The notes: generated by a model not told the origin, from the sequence alone. 63,628 nucleotides of DNA from Mesorhizobium tianshanense (GCF_007830515.1 NZ_VLKT01000046.1:1-63628); one strand, 5' to 3'. Counted from the first letter of the stretch, positions 1 to 9,381 are shown. Made by a program: numbers and translations.

Positions 1-99
1 AGGGTTGGCTTAGACAACCGAATCCTACGCCAAATCAATCGCTTAGGCTACATCCGCCGCCTCTCAGACGGGTCGTCGTGCATAAGACGGGCTAGCGCC

Positions 100-280
100 T
101 GCGGTTCTCTAAGTTTCAGTTGGCATCGCGGCACAATGACGTGCGCCGCCGTCCTGGATCTCACATTGCAGACGTTTACTTCATTGACAAGGCCGACGGT
201 ATATTGTGATCTGAGATCACGACTGTGCTGGGCGGCATCGGAGTGGGAGCTGGAAAAATGGCACGACTGGGAGGTTCGCT
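100..280. promoter_or_regulatory. Divergent promoter region, copy 1 (former gntR / SBP intergenic)
   Basis: This stretch aligns by eye with the region upstream of the GntR gene at 31736 (there inverted) and with 46600-46830 (same orientation). It holds the 15-bp palindrome at 206-220 and a GGGAGG ribosome-binding site at about 268-273 just before the SBP start. In the other copies the left side is the 5' leader of a GntR regulator reading away from the SBP, so the ancestral arrangement was gntR and SBP divergent over a common operator. No GntR coding part is seen here; bases 1-99 hold nothing I recognise. Confidence 0.7.
206..220. promoter_or_regulatory. 15-bp palindromic operator GTGATCTGAGATCAC
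   Basis: Perfect 7+1+7 palindrome, GTGATCT-G-AGATCAC, centred about 68 bp upstream of the SBP start at 281. The same sequence is at 46745-46759 and, as GTGATCTCAGATCAC, at 31560-31574 in front of the GntR gene. Degenerate versions are at 22776-22790 and 32698-32712. Conservation in three diverged promoter copies supports a functional protein-binding site; the GntR/FCD protein encoded at 31736 is the obvious candidate binder (inference). Confidence 0.7.
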
Positions 281-1864
281 TTGAAGGACAATCGTCACCA
301 TTCTGGCATTGCCGCAGGTTCTGAGGTCAACCGACGCGACTTCATGGTCCGCGCGGTAGCACTCGGCGCCGTTGCGTCAACGTCATTGCTTGCGGCAACC
401 GGGCAGGCATCTGCGGTGCAGACGCCTCAGAGAGGCGGCATTTTGAAAGCCGGCCTGCAAGGCGGCTCTGCAACCGACAGCCTTGATCCAGCTACATTCG
501 CGAGCCAGGTCGACAATTTCTTCGGGCGGCAATGGGGTGAACAACTCGTGCAACTGACGGGGTCGGGCGAACTACAACCCGCCCTTGCGGAAGAATGGGG
601 GGCATCCAAGGACGCCAAGGTCTGGACTTTCAAGATTCGAAAAGGGGTGGAGTTTCACAACGGGAAGACACTCACGCCGGCAGATGTAGTGGCTACATAC
701 GAACGTCACTCTGACAAGAATTCGAAATCAGGCGCTCTCGGACTTTTGAAGGGGCTCGGGTCCGTCAAGCAGGACGGCGATACTGTCGTACTGACAATGA
801 CGGAGCCGAATGCAGATCTTCCGTTCCTTCTCGACGACTTTCACCTGATGATCCAGCCGAATGGAGGAAAGGATCGTCCTACCGAAGGAATCGGTACCGG
901 CCCCTACCGCGTGACTATCAACGAGCCTGGCATTCGTCATGGAGGCGAACGCTTCCCCAATTATTGGCGGAACGATCGCGGCTTTGCCGATCAAATCGAG
1001 ATTATCGTGATCAACGATGCGTCTGCGAGAACTGCGGCCCTTCAGTCCGGGCAGGTTGATATGATAAACCGTGTCGAGCCCAAAGTTGTCGAGCTTCTCA
1101 AGAAAGTTCCCGGCGTGACGGTTCAGAATGCGCCGGGAAAAGGACATTACGTCTTTACGATGCAATGCATCACATCACCGTTCGACAGCAAAGACGTTCG
1201 GCTTGCACTGAAATACGCTATTGATCGGGAGGAGATGGTCAAGACGATATTGGCCGGCTACGGGTCTGTTGGAAACGATACACCTATCAACTCGGTATAC
1301 GCCAACTTTACTGATTCGCCTCAACGCGCCTACGATCCTGATAAAGCGGCCTTTCATTACAGGAAGTCGGGACATTCCGGTCCGATCCTGCTGCGCACGT
1401 CAGACGTGGCGTTTCCTGGGGCTGTTGACGCCGCCCAGTTGTATCAGCAGAGCGCCGCAAAAGTCGGCATTTCGCTAAATATCAAGCGTGAACCAGGAGA
1501 TGGTTATTGGTCGAGCGTTTGGAACGTGGCCCCATTCTTTGCGGGCTATTGGAATGGACGCGCGACGCAAGATCAGATGTTCTCAACCGCCTACTACTCG
1601 AAGGCGGACTGGAACGATTCTCGTTTCTTCAACGCGCGGTTTGATCAGCTTTTGCTCCAGGCCCGTGGCGAAACTGATCCCGCCAAGCGTAAGAATCTTT
1701 ACGCTGACATGAATGCCATCTTGCGAGAGGAGGGTGGCATGATCGTGCCCATGTTCAATGACTTCATCGACGCTCATTCCGCCAAAGTGCTTGGGTGGGC
1801 AAAGAATGGAAATCAAGAGCTGATGGGAGGATACGCTTTATCCAAGTGCTGGGTCCAAGCGTAG
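281..1864 (+). CDS. ABC transporter substrate-binding protein, family 5, Tat-exported (SBP1)
   Basis: Periplasmic solute-binding protein of the peptide/opine/nickel family (SBP_bac_5), 527 residues, the usual length. The N-terminus carries a twin-arginine signal (NRRDFM at about residues 18-23, then a hydrophobic stretch ending near QASA), so it is probably exported folded. The start is a TTG preceded by GGGAGG; the next in-frame ATG lies inside the signal and would remove the arginines. It is closely similar to the SBP at 49562. Members of this family carry diverse solutes; a quaternary amine such as carnitine or butyrobetaine is inferred from the neighbours. No permease or ATPase adjoins it, so it probably works with the set at 51160-54635. 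The palindrome at 206-220 should control it. Confidence 0.9.
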   Translation: MKDNRHHSGIAAGSEVNRRDFMVRAVALGAVASTSLLAATGQASAVQTPQRGGILKAGLQGGSATDSLDPATFASQVDNFFGRQWGEQLVQLTGSGELQPALAEEWGASKDAKVWTFKIRKGVEFHNGKTLTPADVVATYERHSDKNSKSGALGLLKGLGSVKQDGDTVVLTMTEPNADLPFLLDDFHLMIQPNGGKDRPTEGIGTGPYRVTINEPGIRHGGERFPNYWRNDRGFADQIEIIVINDASARTAALQSGQVDMINRVEPKVVELLKKVPGVTVQNAPGKGHYVFTMQCITSPFDSKDVRLALKYAIDREEMVKTILAGYGSVGNDTPINSVYANFTDSPQRAYDPDKAAFHYRKSGHSGPILLRTSDVAFPGAVDAAQLYQQSAAKVGISLNIKREPGDGYWSSVWNVAPFFAGYWNGRATQDQMFSTAYYSKADWNDSRFFNARFDQLLLQARGETDPAKRKNLYADMNAILREEGGMIVPMFNDFIDAHSAKVLGWAKNGNQELMGGYALSKCWVQA

Positions 1865-1881
1865 TCCTTTCTGAGGTCGGC

Positions 1882-1920
1882 AACGAGCGGCCGATCAGAC
1901 TCTCTGTCGAGCCGCTCGTT
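1882..1920 (+). terminator. Hairpin downstream of SBP1
   Basis: Inverted repeat AACGAGCGGC (1882-1891) and GCCGCTCGTT (1911-1920), a 10-bp perfect stem starting 18 bp after the SBP stop. There is no T-run, so a classic intrinsic terminator is uncertain; it could also stabilise the SBP mRNA. Nothing else is recognised in 1865-2183. Confidence 0.45.
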
Positions 1921-2183
1921 CACTCATCCACCGCCTGACCGAGAAGCTGCGGTTCCTCCGGACTAAGCCGTTCAAATCAACCGGTAGCTTGCCTTTCTCG
2001 GGCGCGGCTGTCGAAGCTTCAAACGCGATCGCGTGTAGGAGAGGGGCAGTTTGCTAAGCCGCGTTGGGCCCTGAAAACCTGGCGTACCGGGAACGACAGA
2101 AGCTGTAATCCTAACGTGGCGAGAACTCAGTGGCAGGTCAGACCCAATTTTGAGAAAAATCCAATTAGTGAGGCCTGGAGACT

Positions 2184-2816
2184 ATGCCGGCATATCCATT
2201 CTCGTCGTCTCTCATTGAACATATCCGGTCCATGTTCTTGGGGTTTGCGCCGCGTAAGAATCCGCCGCAAGAGAACTTGAAGAGAGCAGCGGTTGGAATC
2301 ATTCTAGTTGCGGCGGACGATGGCTCGGGCGAGACTGCTTTTTTGCTCACCTTGCGCAGCGCTAAGATGCGTTCACATGCAGGCCAATACGCATTGCCGG
2401 GAGGACGAGCCGATCAGGGCGAAGACGCAATCGATACAGTCATTAGGGAATGCTTGGAAGAACTCTCTCTAGACCTTTCGGCTGGTGGGGTCTTGGGTAC
2501 TTTGGACATCTATGCTACCCAATCTGGCTATGCGATCACACCCGTCGTTTTCACAACTACAACAGAGCCCGATCTCTGTCTCAATCCAAATGAAGTAGAT
2601 CAAGTTTTCCGGATCAAGCTCTCTGACCTCTCTGGTGAGCGGTCAGCACAGTTTTTCAGTCAAGAAGAAGGCGGCCGGCGTCTTATCCGCTTTCCAATCT
2701 TTGATCATCACCTATATGCTCCGACGGCGGCGATTATCTACCAATTCATCGAAATGGTAGGAGGTCGATACCACCGTGTTGACAACCTCGCAGCTCCGGA
2801 CTTTGCAACACGATAA
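2184..2816 (+). CDS. Nudix hydrolase, CoA pyrophosphatase-like
   Basis: Protein of 210 residues with a Nudix box at about residues 71-94 (GGRADQGEDAIDTVIREC followed by LEELSL: G-x5-E-x7-RE-x2-EE). Just before it stands the motif LLTLRSAKMRSHAGQYALPG, which resembles the UPF0035 signature of Nudix enzymes that cut coenzyme A and its thioesters to 4'-phosphopantetheine derivatives and 3',5'-ADP. It stands alone between the SBP and an enolase-superfamily gene. In a region that makes many CoA thioesters such an enzyme could trim CoA pools, but that link is an inference. Other Nudix substrates are possible. Confidence 0.8.
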   Translation: MPAYPFSSSLIEHIRSMFLGFAPRKNPPQENLKRAAVGIILVAADDGSGETAFLLTLRSAKMRSHAGQYALPGGRADQGEDAIDTVIRECLEELSLDLSAGGVLGTLDIYATQSGYAITPVVFTTTTEPDLCLNPNEVDQVFRIKLSDLSGERSAQFFSQEEGGRRLIRFPIFDHHLYAPTAAIIYQFIEMVGGRYHRVDNLAAPDFATR

Positions 2817-3446
2817 TACGCGCCATTCCAATTAAAAAGGTGGCTGCGGAGGGTTAGTCAAGAAGTTCGGTTGGCTGGTTCATAAATGTTCTCGACTGCG
2901 CATGGCTTCTATTGGTTATCCCTGCGGCGATCTCCGCCAGGTGATTTGGAGAGAATTTGCGCCCTACAACGTGTGAGGCGATACTTCCGTTGACAACTGC
3001 TACATTTCACATCGTGGTTCACCGAGGCTTCGTCATGCTCCGAGCAATATTTCGAGTATGGTGCGATTTGGGTATCGAGATTGCCGCATCCCAGGCACAT
3101 TCGTCTTCATGTGGTTTCGTACTTGTAAGCAATCATCGACTTGATCGAGACAGCACGGAGATGATCCTGGAGGTTGAGGCTGAACAGCCTTCAAGCCGCC
3201 AAGGCCGGAGCTAAGCAAGAATTTGAGTGATGTGGCTCATCATGCGGCGCTCTGCGGCTTCGCGCTCATGTTGCAGACGGCATCCGAGGAAGAACAAGCT
3301 TATCTTATGCGTTCATTACAAAAATCGCGATTTACCCAAAGCGAAAGCCGTTTGAGTGTGTGGCCTGTCGCCAACGGGCCCGGCTTCAGCGGGCTTTTGA
3401 CCGCCGGAGGGCCCCTCTTGGAAGCAACTGAAATCGGGAGACTGGT
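2817..3446. other. Non-coding stretch with relic repeat
   Basis: No convincing gene. The last part, about 3275-3446, is an inverted copy of 46209-46395 (shared landmarks: AAAATCGCGATTTACCC, GTGTGGCCTGTCGCCAAC-like and CCCCTCTTGGAAGCA). The short open frame at 3223-3450 lies over this repeat and is probably not a gene. The segment directly precedes the GTG start at 3447 and supplies its CGGGAG ribosome-binding site. Confidence 0.5.
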
Positions 3447-4613
3447 GTGAAAATCACGCGGATTAGGGCGACTCCAGTAAACATACCTCTTGAAGCACCC
3501 ATATGGTGGAGTGGAGGGCACTATCCAGGGACGTCGAAGATTGTCGTCGAGGTCGAAACTGATCAAGGAATTGTCGGTCTAGGTGAGGCGCCGTCCGTTG
3601 AAGTTCTGCCGACGATAATGGCCATGGGAGATCGCCTGCGCGGATTCGATCCACTCGACATCGCTGGATGCGAAGTAGCCTGTGTTCCACCATGGCAGAT
3701 AGTGCAGAACACAGATGACTCTTCTACAGTTAAGGCATTTGGTGCTATCGAAATTGCCCTTTGGGATATTCGGGGAAAAGTCTGGAATGTCCCGCTATAC
3801 ACGCTGCTCGGTGGAAAAGTACGAGACGAAATCCAGTTCACGGAGTACTTCGGCTTCAGACCAGGGCGCGAAATGTCTCCTTCCGCCATCGTCGACTATT
3901 GCCTCTCGATGCGAGAAAAGCATGGCAGCACCGCATTTGAAGGCAAGCTGATACTAGGTCGTCCGAGCTTGGAAGTCGAAACAGTCAAGCTGCTACGGGA
4001 CGCGCTTGGACCCGACGCAACGATCCGACTTGATTCTAATATGCAATGGTCCCTCGCTACTGCGAGGCGCATTCTCGATCAGTTGCGTGAGTACAATGTA
4101 CGCAACTATGAAGATCCTGTCGGCACATTCGAGGAGATGGCCGCACTCCGGCGGCACTCCACAATTCCCTTCTCGACCCACGTGCCTGATCTACGCCGTG
4201 CGGTGGCTTTGGGCACACCGGACAGCTTCGTCACGAATTTCGCAGTTCTAGGTGGGATTGGTCGGTCGATCAGATTCATCGGAGCATGCGAAGCGATGGG
4301 CGTTGGCTTTTGGTGTTACTCGGGGGACGCCGGAATCTGCACGGCCGCCTATTTGCACGTGTCAGCGGCGACCCAGTGGATTCAAGAACCGAGCCAATCG
4401 CTGTTCCGCTGGCAAGTAGGAGACGTAATTGAAGGGGGCCCGTTTCGGCAGATCAACAATGTGGTTCCTGTCCCCCAGGGACCTGGTCTCGGAGTGACAC
4501 TCGATCGTAAGGCTCTAGATCATTGGCACAAGCACTTCACGGACAATGGCCCGCTTGACCACTTCCACGATCCTTTAAGGCCCGGAAAATACCGGAGGCT
4601 ACCTTTGCATTGA
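3447..4613 (+). CDS. Enolase-superfamily enzyme (mandelate racemase/muconate lactonizing type)
   Basis: Protein of 388 residues with an MR/MLE N-terminal domain (about 1-120, ending in DIRGKVWNVPLYTLLGG) and a C-terminal barrel. Metal-ligand candidates are the Asp of RLDSN (about residue 193) and the Glu of YEDP (about 219); a Lys in FEGKLILG sits where the catalytic lysine is expected. The IPFSTHVPD segment follows the second ligand. These enzymes abstract the proton alpha to a carboxylate and act as racemases, epimerases or acid-sugar dehydratases. The substrate cannot be read from the sequence; betaine epimerases also occur in this superfamily, which would suit the neighbourhood, but this is speculation. 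The start is GTG with CGGGAG upstream. Confidence 0.82.
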   Translation: MKITRIRATPVNIPLEAPIWWSGGHYPGTSKIVVEVETDQGIVGLGEAPSVEVLPTIMAMGDRLRGFDPLDIAGCEVACVPPWQIVQNTDDSSTVKAFGAIEIALWDIRGKVWNVPLYTLLGGKVRDEIQFTEYFGFRPGREMSPSAIVDYCLSMREKHGSTAFEGKLILGRPSLEVETVKLLRDALGPDATIRLDSNMQWSLATARRILDQLREYNVRNYEDPVGTFEEMAALRRHSTIPFSTHVPDLRRAVALGTPDSFVTNFAVLGGIGRSIRFIGACEAMGVGFWCYSGDAGICTAAYLHVSAATQWIQEPSQSLFRWQVGDVIEGGPFRQINNVVPVPQGPGLGVTLDRKALDHWHKHFTDNGPLDHFHDPLRPGKYRRLPLH

Positions 4614-5183
4614 AATGGTCGATCGCCGTCTTCAACAATGATTGATGATCAGGTCTATCAGGCGCCCACGTCGAACTGGGGGCCAGTCGTAGCCACCCTC
4701 GCGGGCCATTTCTGGGGGTTAAGCCCGTTAGGTCGGCAGAGGGCAGTTGAGCCTCTTGGCGTCCGGGACCAGGCTTGCGTCTAGATGATGTTAAGCGCTC
4801 GTGGGCATCAACTCGCCAGTGCACTTCTTGGACTCCACGCCGTTTGGGCCCGGGAGGTGTGATCGAGCTCACGGCTACGTCCGCAGGGTACCCCGAGCGC
4901 CACCTGTTCTCATTTATAAGAGCAGGCGGAAAGGCAAAAGGTCTGGCCGCAATAAACTCTCTCGGTCATACCGCATGGACCGCGAGCAGCCGCTCACGCC
5001 AAGCTACTTGTCGCATTACCGGAAGTTATCACAGTCCTAGTATTTTGAATCTTCACGTAGGTCGATCCAACATGCAAACCTTACAGGCGTGGTGGGCACT
5101 TGCAGCTTTGTAGGCAACAACCGCTGCGGCAAATCGCAGCGTAAATGTTCTAAACGTGTTTTCAATTTTGGGAGTTCTCAAGC
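4614..5183. other. Intergenic, no recognised gene
   Basis: 570 bp between the enolase-superfamily gene and the first BKACE gene. Two short open frames (4775-5113 and 4801-5040) show no recognisable domain. The promoter of the BKACE gene should be here; a GGGAG ribosome-binding site stands at 5170-5174. I did not find the 15-bp palindrome in it. Confidence 0.5.
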
Positions 5184-6107
5184 ATGCCTCTTCAGGTCAA
5201 TCGTGAGGTGTTTATCACCTGTGCAGTTACGGGCTCGGGTGGAACCCAGGACCGTAGCCCACATGTTCCTCGCTCGCCCAAGCAGATCGCGGAGTCTGCC
5301 ATCGAAGCAGCCAGGGCCGGCGCGGCTATTGTCCACTGTCATGTTCGGGACCCCGAGACCGGTAAGCCCTGTCGCGACCTGCTTTTGTATCGGGAGGTGA
5401 CGGAACGTATCCGCGATTCAGAAACGGACGTTGCTATCAATCTGACCGCCGGAATGGGTGGAGATCTGGTTTTCGGTGATGTTGAGCATCCCTTGCCTCT
5501 AAACCAGGAGCGTACGGACATGGGTGGCGCTTCAAATCGCATGGAACATATACGCCAATGTCTGCCAGAACTCTGCACGCTCGACTGTGGAACCATGAAC
5601 TTCGCCGAGGCGGACTACGTGGCGACCAACACGCCCGGCATGCTCCGCGCCATGGGTTCGATGATGACTGCGTTGGGCGTCAAGCCCGAGATCGAGGTAT
5701 TTGAAGCTGGGCATCTCTGGTTCGCCAAGCAATTGGTGACGGAAGGTGTCTTGAGTCCGCAGGCGCTTGTGCAGCTGTGCATGGGTGTTCCGTGGGGTGC
5801 GCCCAACGATATGACTACGTTCATGGCACTGGTGAACAATATTCCGTCTGACTGGACTTGGTCCGCCTTTTCGCTCGGGCGCGATGAGATGCCGTATGTC
5901 GCTGCGGCGGTTGTTGCCGGAGGTAATGTTCGGGTTGGTTTGGAGGACAACCTCTGGCTCGACAAGGGTGTGCTTGCAACGAATGCTGCGCTGGTGGAGC
6001 GTGCGGTCACAATCATTGAGAAATTAGGTTGCCGTGTAGTTGGTCCAGCCGAAGCTCGCGAAAAGCTCAAACTAACAAAGCAAGCGCCGCTCTCAATCCA
6101 AGGATGA
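5184..6107 (+). CDS. BKACE-family beta-keto acid cleavage enzyme (probable 3-dehydrocarnitine cleavage), copy 1
   Basis: Family of 3-keto-5-aminohexanoate cleavage enzyme (formerly DUF849), 307 residues. These Zn enzymes condense a beta-keto acid with acetyl-CoA and release acetoacetate and a new acyl-CoA; carnitine-linked members turn 3-dehydrocarnitine into betainyl-CoA plus acetoacetate. The N-terminal REVFITCAVTG strand is typical. Zn ligands: His51 and His53 in VHCHVRD and Glu254 in GLEDN. It is followed by an SDR and a carnitine-dehydrogenase-like gene, which supports the 3-dehydrocarnitine assignment. Closest relative in the window is the copy at 55459. ATG start with GGGAG 10 bp upstream. 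Confidence 0.9.
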   Translation: MPLQVNREVFITCAVTGSGGTQDRSPHVPRSPKQIAESAIEAARAGAAIVHCHVRDPETGKPCRDLLLYREVTERIRDSETDVAINLTAGMGGDLVFGDVEHPLPLNQERTDMGGASNRMEHIRQCLPELCTLDCGTMNFAEADYVATNTPGMLRAMGSMMTALGVKPEIEVFEAGHLWFAKQLVTEGVLSPQALVQLCMGVPWGAPNDMTTFMALVNNIPSDWTWSAFSLGRDEMPYVAAAVVAGGNVRVGLEDNLWLDKGVLATNAALVERAVTIIEKLGCRVVGPAEAREKLKLTKQAPLSIQG

Positions 6108-6188
6108 CCCCGCGTGGACTTGTCTGAAAGGAAGTGCTTTCGGTTAAGTAATGTATGATCAGGTTTGTTTAGCGGCTACACGCGAGTC

Positions 6189-6215
6189 CGATGGTGTCGG
6201 TATTTGGCACCATCG
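6189..6215 (+). terminator. Hairpin between BKACE copy 1 and the SDR gene
   Basis: Inverted repeat CGATGGTG (6189-6196) and CACCATCG (6208-6215) around an 11-base loop. No T-run follows, so it is only a weak candidate for termination or mRNA processing in the 214-bp gap. Confidence 0.3.
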
Positions 6216-6321
6216 TTAACTTGCGGATCTACATCTTAGGCACCACGTTCGACACATAGGCAAGCTCCGAGTCGGCATAGGCGAAACGAGAAGAAAAGAA
6301 CAATAGTCTGCGGAGTACAAC

Positions 6322-7092
6322 ATGAATCAGCGTGTCATGATCACCGCCGGTGGGTCTGGGATAGGCTTGGTTATCGCCAAGTCCTTCATTGGTAATGGAG
6401 CCAAGGTGCATATCTGCGATGTGAGCGAGCGGGCGCTCGCTGACGTCGCGGCGAATTATCCCCAGATTGCCGCCACGCATTTGAACGTCACCGATGAAAA
6501 AGCAGTCCGCCGCTGGTTTGATGACGCCATGAGTGATCTCAATGGTCTCGATGTTTTGATCAACAATGCCGGTACCAAAGGCCCGACTGGCTATGTCGAA
6601 GATCTTAAACTCGATGAGTGGAATGCATGCCTGAGTGTCTGTCTCGATGCGCAGTTTCTTTGTGCCAGAAGTGCTGCGCCGATTATGAAGAGTCAGCGGT
6701 CAGGCAGCATTATTAACATGTCGTCGAATGCTGGCCTGTACGGTTATGGTCTCCGCACACCTTATGCAGCAGCAAAATGGGCGGTAATTGGATTCACAAA
6801 ATCGCTCGCCGTAGAACTCGGCCCCTATGACGTGCGTGCGAATGCGATTTGCCCGGGCTCCGTCGAAGGCGCGCGCGTGGAAGAAGTGGCAAGGGCAGAG
6901 GCCGCGAGTAGAGGTATCTCGATCGAAGCCGTTCACCACGAGTATCTCCAAGGGCAATCGATTAAGCGCTTCGTGCAACCACAAGAAGTTGCTGACATGT
7001 GCCTCTTTCTCGCTTCGCCGGCATCCAAAATGGTGACTGGTCAAGCTATCGCCGTCGATGGCCACACCGAAACTTTCCACATAGGAAACTGA
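6322..7092 (+). CDS. Short-chain dehydrogenase/reductase (SDR)
   Basis: Classical SDR of 256 residues. Visible are the cofactor motif AGGSGIG near residue 10, NNAG in strand 4, a catalytic Ser in INMSSNAG, and the Tyr/Lys pair in PYAAAKWAV (YxxxK). An acidic residue after the second strand (ICDVSE) favours NAD(H). It lies between a BKACE gene and a carnitine-dehydrogenase-like gene, so oxidation of a 3-hydroxy quaternary amine, for example the D-isomer of carnitine, to the same 3-keto product is a plausible role. That is inference only; the SDR family alone does not define the substrate. Confidence 0.85.
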   Translation: MNQRVMITAGGSGIGLVIAKSFIGNGAKVHICDVSERALADVAANYPQIAATHLNVTDEKAVRRWFDDAMSDLNGLDVLINNAGTKGPTGYVEDLKLDEWNACLSVCLDAQFLCARSAAPIMKSQRSGSIINMSSNAGLYGYGLRTPYAAAKWAVIGFTKSLAVELGPYDVRANAICPGSVEGARVEEVARAEAASRGISIEAVHHEYLQGQSIKRFVQPQEVADMCLFLASPASKMVTGQAIAVDGHTETFHIGN

Positions 7093-7179
7093 ACTTTGAT
7101 AGCAACCTACTCCGAACTGTGGGGACGGAGGAGGGGTAATCGCAGAACAGTTTTCGTTTAATGGGAGATTAGCTGAATC

Positions 7180-8175
7180 ATGCGGCAGGTACTTACGTTA
7201 GGGCTTCTTGGGACCGGAGTAATCGGGGGCGGATGGGCCGCGCGAGCCTTGCATTGCGGCGTGGATGTTATTGCAGCAGACATACAGCCAGAAATGGAGA
7301 ACTCGATTCACGAGGCAGTTGCTCGCGCAATCCCGTCACTCGAGGCGCTGACCGCCGGGATACCAATGCCGCCCCGCGGAAAGCTCACCTTCACCACAGA
7401 ACCGGAAGTGATGGCGGCTGCGGCGGATTTCATCCAAGAGAACGTACCGGAAAACATTGAGACCAAGAGGAAAGCGTTAGGTGCGATTGCTAGGGCCACT
7501 GGGCCGGACGTGATCATCTCGTCTAGTACCTCAGGGTTCATGCCGAGTGAAATCCAAGAAGGTCTTTGGCACCCGGAACGTTTCGTCGTGGGGCATCCCT
7601 TCAACCCGGTCTACCTGTGTCCACTCGTTGAGGTGGTTGGTGGGGAGCGAACAAGCCAAGCCGCGAAAGATTCGGCAGCTGAATTTTATCGCTCAATCGG
7701 TATGCATGCACTTCTCGTCAGACGCGAGGTGCCGGGTCATATCGCGGACCGACTACAGGAAGCGATGTGGCGCGAAATACTACATGCGTTGAACGACGAT
7801 ATCGCGACCACAAGCGAATTAGACGAGAGCATTGTGTATGGTTTCGGTTTGCGTCTGCCGATTATGGGAATGAATCAGATATGCATGATGGCGGGAGGAG
7901 AGGGGGGCGCTCGCCACTATCTAAAGCAGTTTGCCCCCTCTCTTGATTGGCCGTGGTCACACCTTAAGGCGCCAGCTTTAACAGATGAGATAATTGACAG
8001 ATTCGTCCAAGGCACGGCTGACCAGGCTGCCGGAAGGTCTATCAGAGAACTGGAAAACATCAGGGACGAATGTCTCGTTGCAATTCAACGCGTACTCGCC
8101 AAGCATGACGTCGGCGCAGGCCGAACGCTGAATGCCTTTGAGAAGCGCGCCAAGAAGCGCGTCGAACGGGCATAG
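7180..8175 (+). CDS. L-carnitine dehydrogenase-like 3-hydroxyacyl-CoA dehydrogenase family protein, copy 1
   Basis: Protein of 331 residues with an N-terminal Rossmann motif GLLGTGVIGGGWA (residues 8-20) followed by the all-helical dimerisation domain of the 3-hydroxyacyl-CoA dehydrogenase family. The HPFNPVYLCPLVE segment carries the catalytic His139 and Glu pair. The family includes L-carnitine 3-dehydrogenase (carnitine + NAD+ to 3-dehydrocarnitine), and the adjacent BKACE gene would use this product. It is very close to the copy at 38339, and both lack the C-terminal thioesterase domain found in the homologue at 56439. ATG start with GGGAGA upstream. Confidence 0.87.
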   Translation: MRQVLTLGLLGTGVIGGGWAARALHCGVDVIAADIQPEMENSIHEAVARAIPSLEALTAGIPMPPRGKLTFTTEPEVMAAAADFIQENVPENIETKRKALGAIARATGPDVIISSSTSGFMPSEIQEGLWHPERFVVGHPFNPVYLCPLVEVVGGERTSQAAKDSAAEFYRSIGMHALLVRREVPGHIADRLQEAMWREILHALNDDIATTSELDESIVYGFGLRLPIMGMNQICMMAGGEGGARHYLKQFAPSLDWPWSHLKAPALTDEIIDRFVQGTADQAAGRSIRELENIRDECLVAIQRVLAKHDVGAGRTLNAFEKRAKKRVERA

Positions 8176-8265
8176 CTGGAAGGCGAGGCTGCATCAGCGT
8201 CTGTTGCAGAAGCGCTTGGGGCCTGCACCATTCTTTGAGCATGGACAAGGAAATAAAGTCCGAGT

Positions 8266-9225
8266 TTAAGGTTCGTGCAAGAGTGAGGAGAATTTTGGCG
8301 ACATCTCTAGACGCATACGAGATGTAATCCAGTCACAGAATTGTGTTGCCTCTGATCTGCTCTTCATGCCCTCCGGAGTCACGATGTAATAGCTCCCCGG
8401 AACCCTGTATGTGATCGCTTCGAGGGGGGCATCTATTGCTGGCACGAGCATTCGATTCGCGAGAAGCTCATCTGCCAACGGGGCTCCGGTCAGCGCCACT
8501 CCTTGGCCACTCAGTGCAGCTTGCATCATGAGATGAAAATTGTTGACGGTAATCCCACGTCGTTCCGCAGCGAATTCGATCCCCATAGCGGTGAACCAGT
8601 CGCTCCACTTACCGCCGGCGGAGGAGGGACCCTCCAAATGTAAGAGGTGCTCGCTGATCAGATCGGCTGGCTGTGTGGGTCTATTTCTTGATTGCCAGTA
8701 CTGTGGATGACATACTGGGATCAACTCACTCCCAGCCAGGAACCGCTTGCTGACGCGTTGCCAGTTGCCGCTTCCCCATCGAATCGACACGTCGATCTGC
8801 TCGGCACCAAGGTCGACCACTTCGTCGCTGACCGCAAACCTTAGATTTATGTTTGGATAAAGCCCTCTGAACTCTGGGATACGGGGAAACAGCCAATTGC
8901 TGGCGAACGCTGTGGTGCAGCCAACAACTAATGCTGATGCTCTCGCGCCAAGTCGGGTAGCTTCCATTAGTATCGCAAGCGCCCGGAGATGCGCAGCAGT
9001 CCCAGAACTCAGTGTCACTCCCGCCGATGTCAACGAAATTGCCCGATAATCGCGGTTGAACAGCCGAACTCCGAGAAACTGCTCCAACTCGCGAATTTGG
9101 CGGCTAATTGCTGCTTGGGTGACATTCAATTCTGCCGCAGCCCCCGTGAAGCTAAGCAATCGAGATGCTGCCTCGAATGCGATCAGAGCATGCAGGGACG
9201 GAACGGTTCCACGGAGACTTGCCAT
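8266..9225 (-). CDS. LysR-family transcriptional regulator (GcvA-like)
   Basis: About 319 residues with an N-terminal winged helix-turn-helix (LHALIAFEAASRLLSFTGAA to about residue 65, including LNVTQAAISRQIRELEQFLG) and a LysR effector-binding domain. The alternation of AAxELNVTQxAISRQI and the C-terminal layout resemble GcvA-type regulators. I place the start at the ATG whose complement is 9223-9225; a TTG two codons upstream is also open. It is convergent with the carnitine-dehydrogenase-like gene and divergent from the SBP operon at 9382, which is its most likely target. The shared gap of about 156 bp should hold both promoters. Confidence 0.87.
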   Translation of the reverse strand: MASLRGTVPSLHALIAFEAASRLLSFTGAAAELNVTQAAISRQIRELEQFLGVRLFNRDYRAISLTSAGVTLSSGTAAHLRALAILMEATRLGARASALVVGCTTAFASNWLFPRIPEFRGLYPNINLRFAVSDEVVDLGAEQIDVSIRWGSGNWQRVSKRFLAGSELIPVCHPQYWQSRNRPTQPADLISEHLLHLEGPSSAGGKWSDWFTAMGIEFAAERRGITVNNFHLMMQAALSGQGVALTGAPLADELLANRMLVPAIDAPLEAITYRVPGSYYIVTPEGMKSRSEATQFCDWITSRMRLEMSPKFSSLLHEP

Positions 9226-9381
9226 AACCAAATGTAATTCTACAGCAAACTTTTTGCAAGTTTACGTATCGCCGCGGAAGCGATCAATTGCGTCAGCCCC
9301 GATAAAAAAGATGTAGGGGAGCCCTTGGGAGGAAGGGGGCTTCCTAAGAGGCCCATCTTAATCGGTCAACGGAGGTACAAA

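Noticed and set aside
136..324. Short plus-strand open frame over the SBP1 promoter
   Set aside because: Overlaps the conserved operator and ribosome-binding site and is not preserved in the two other promoter copies.
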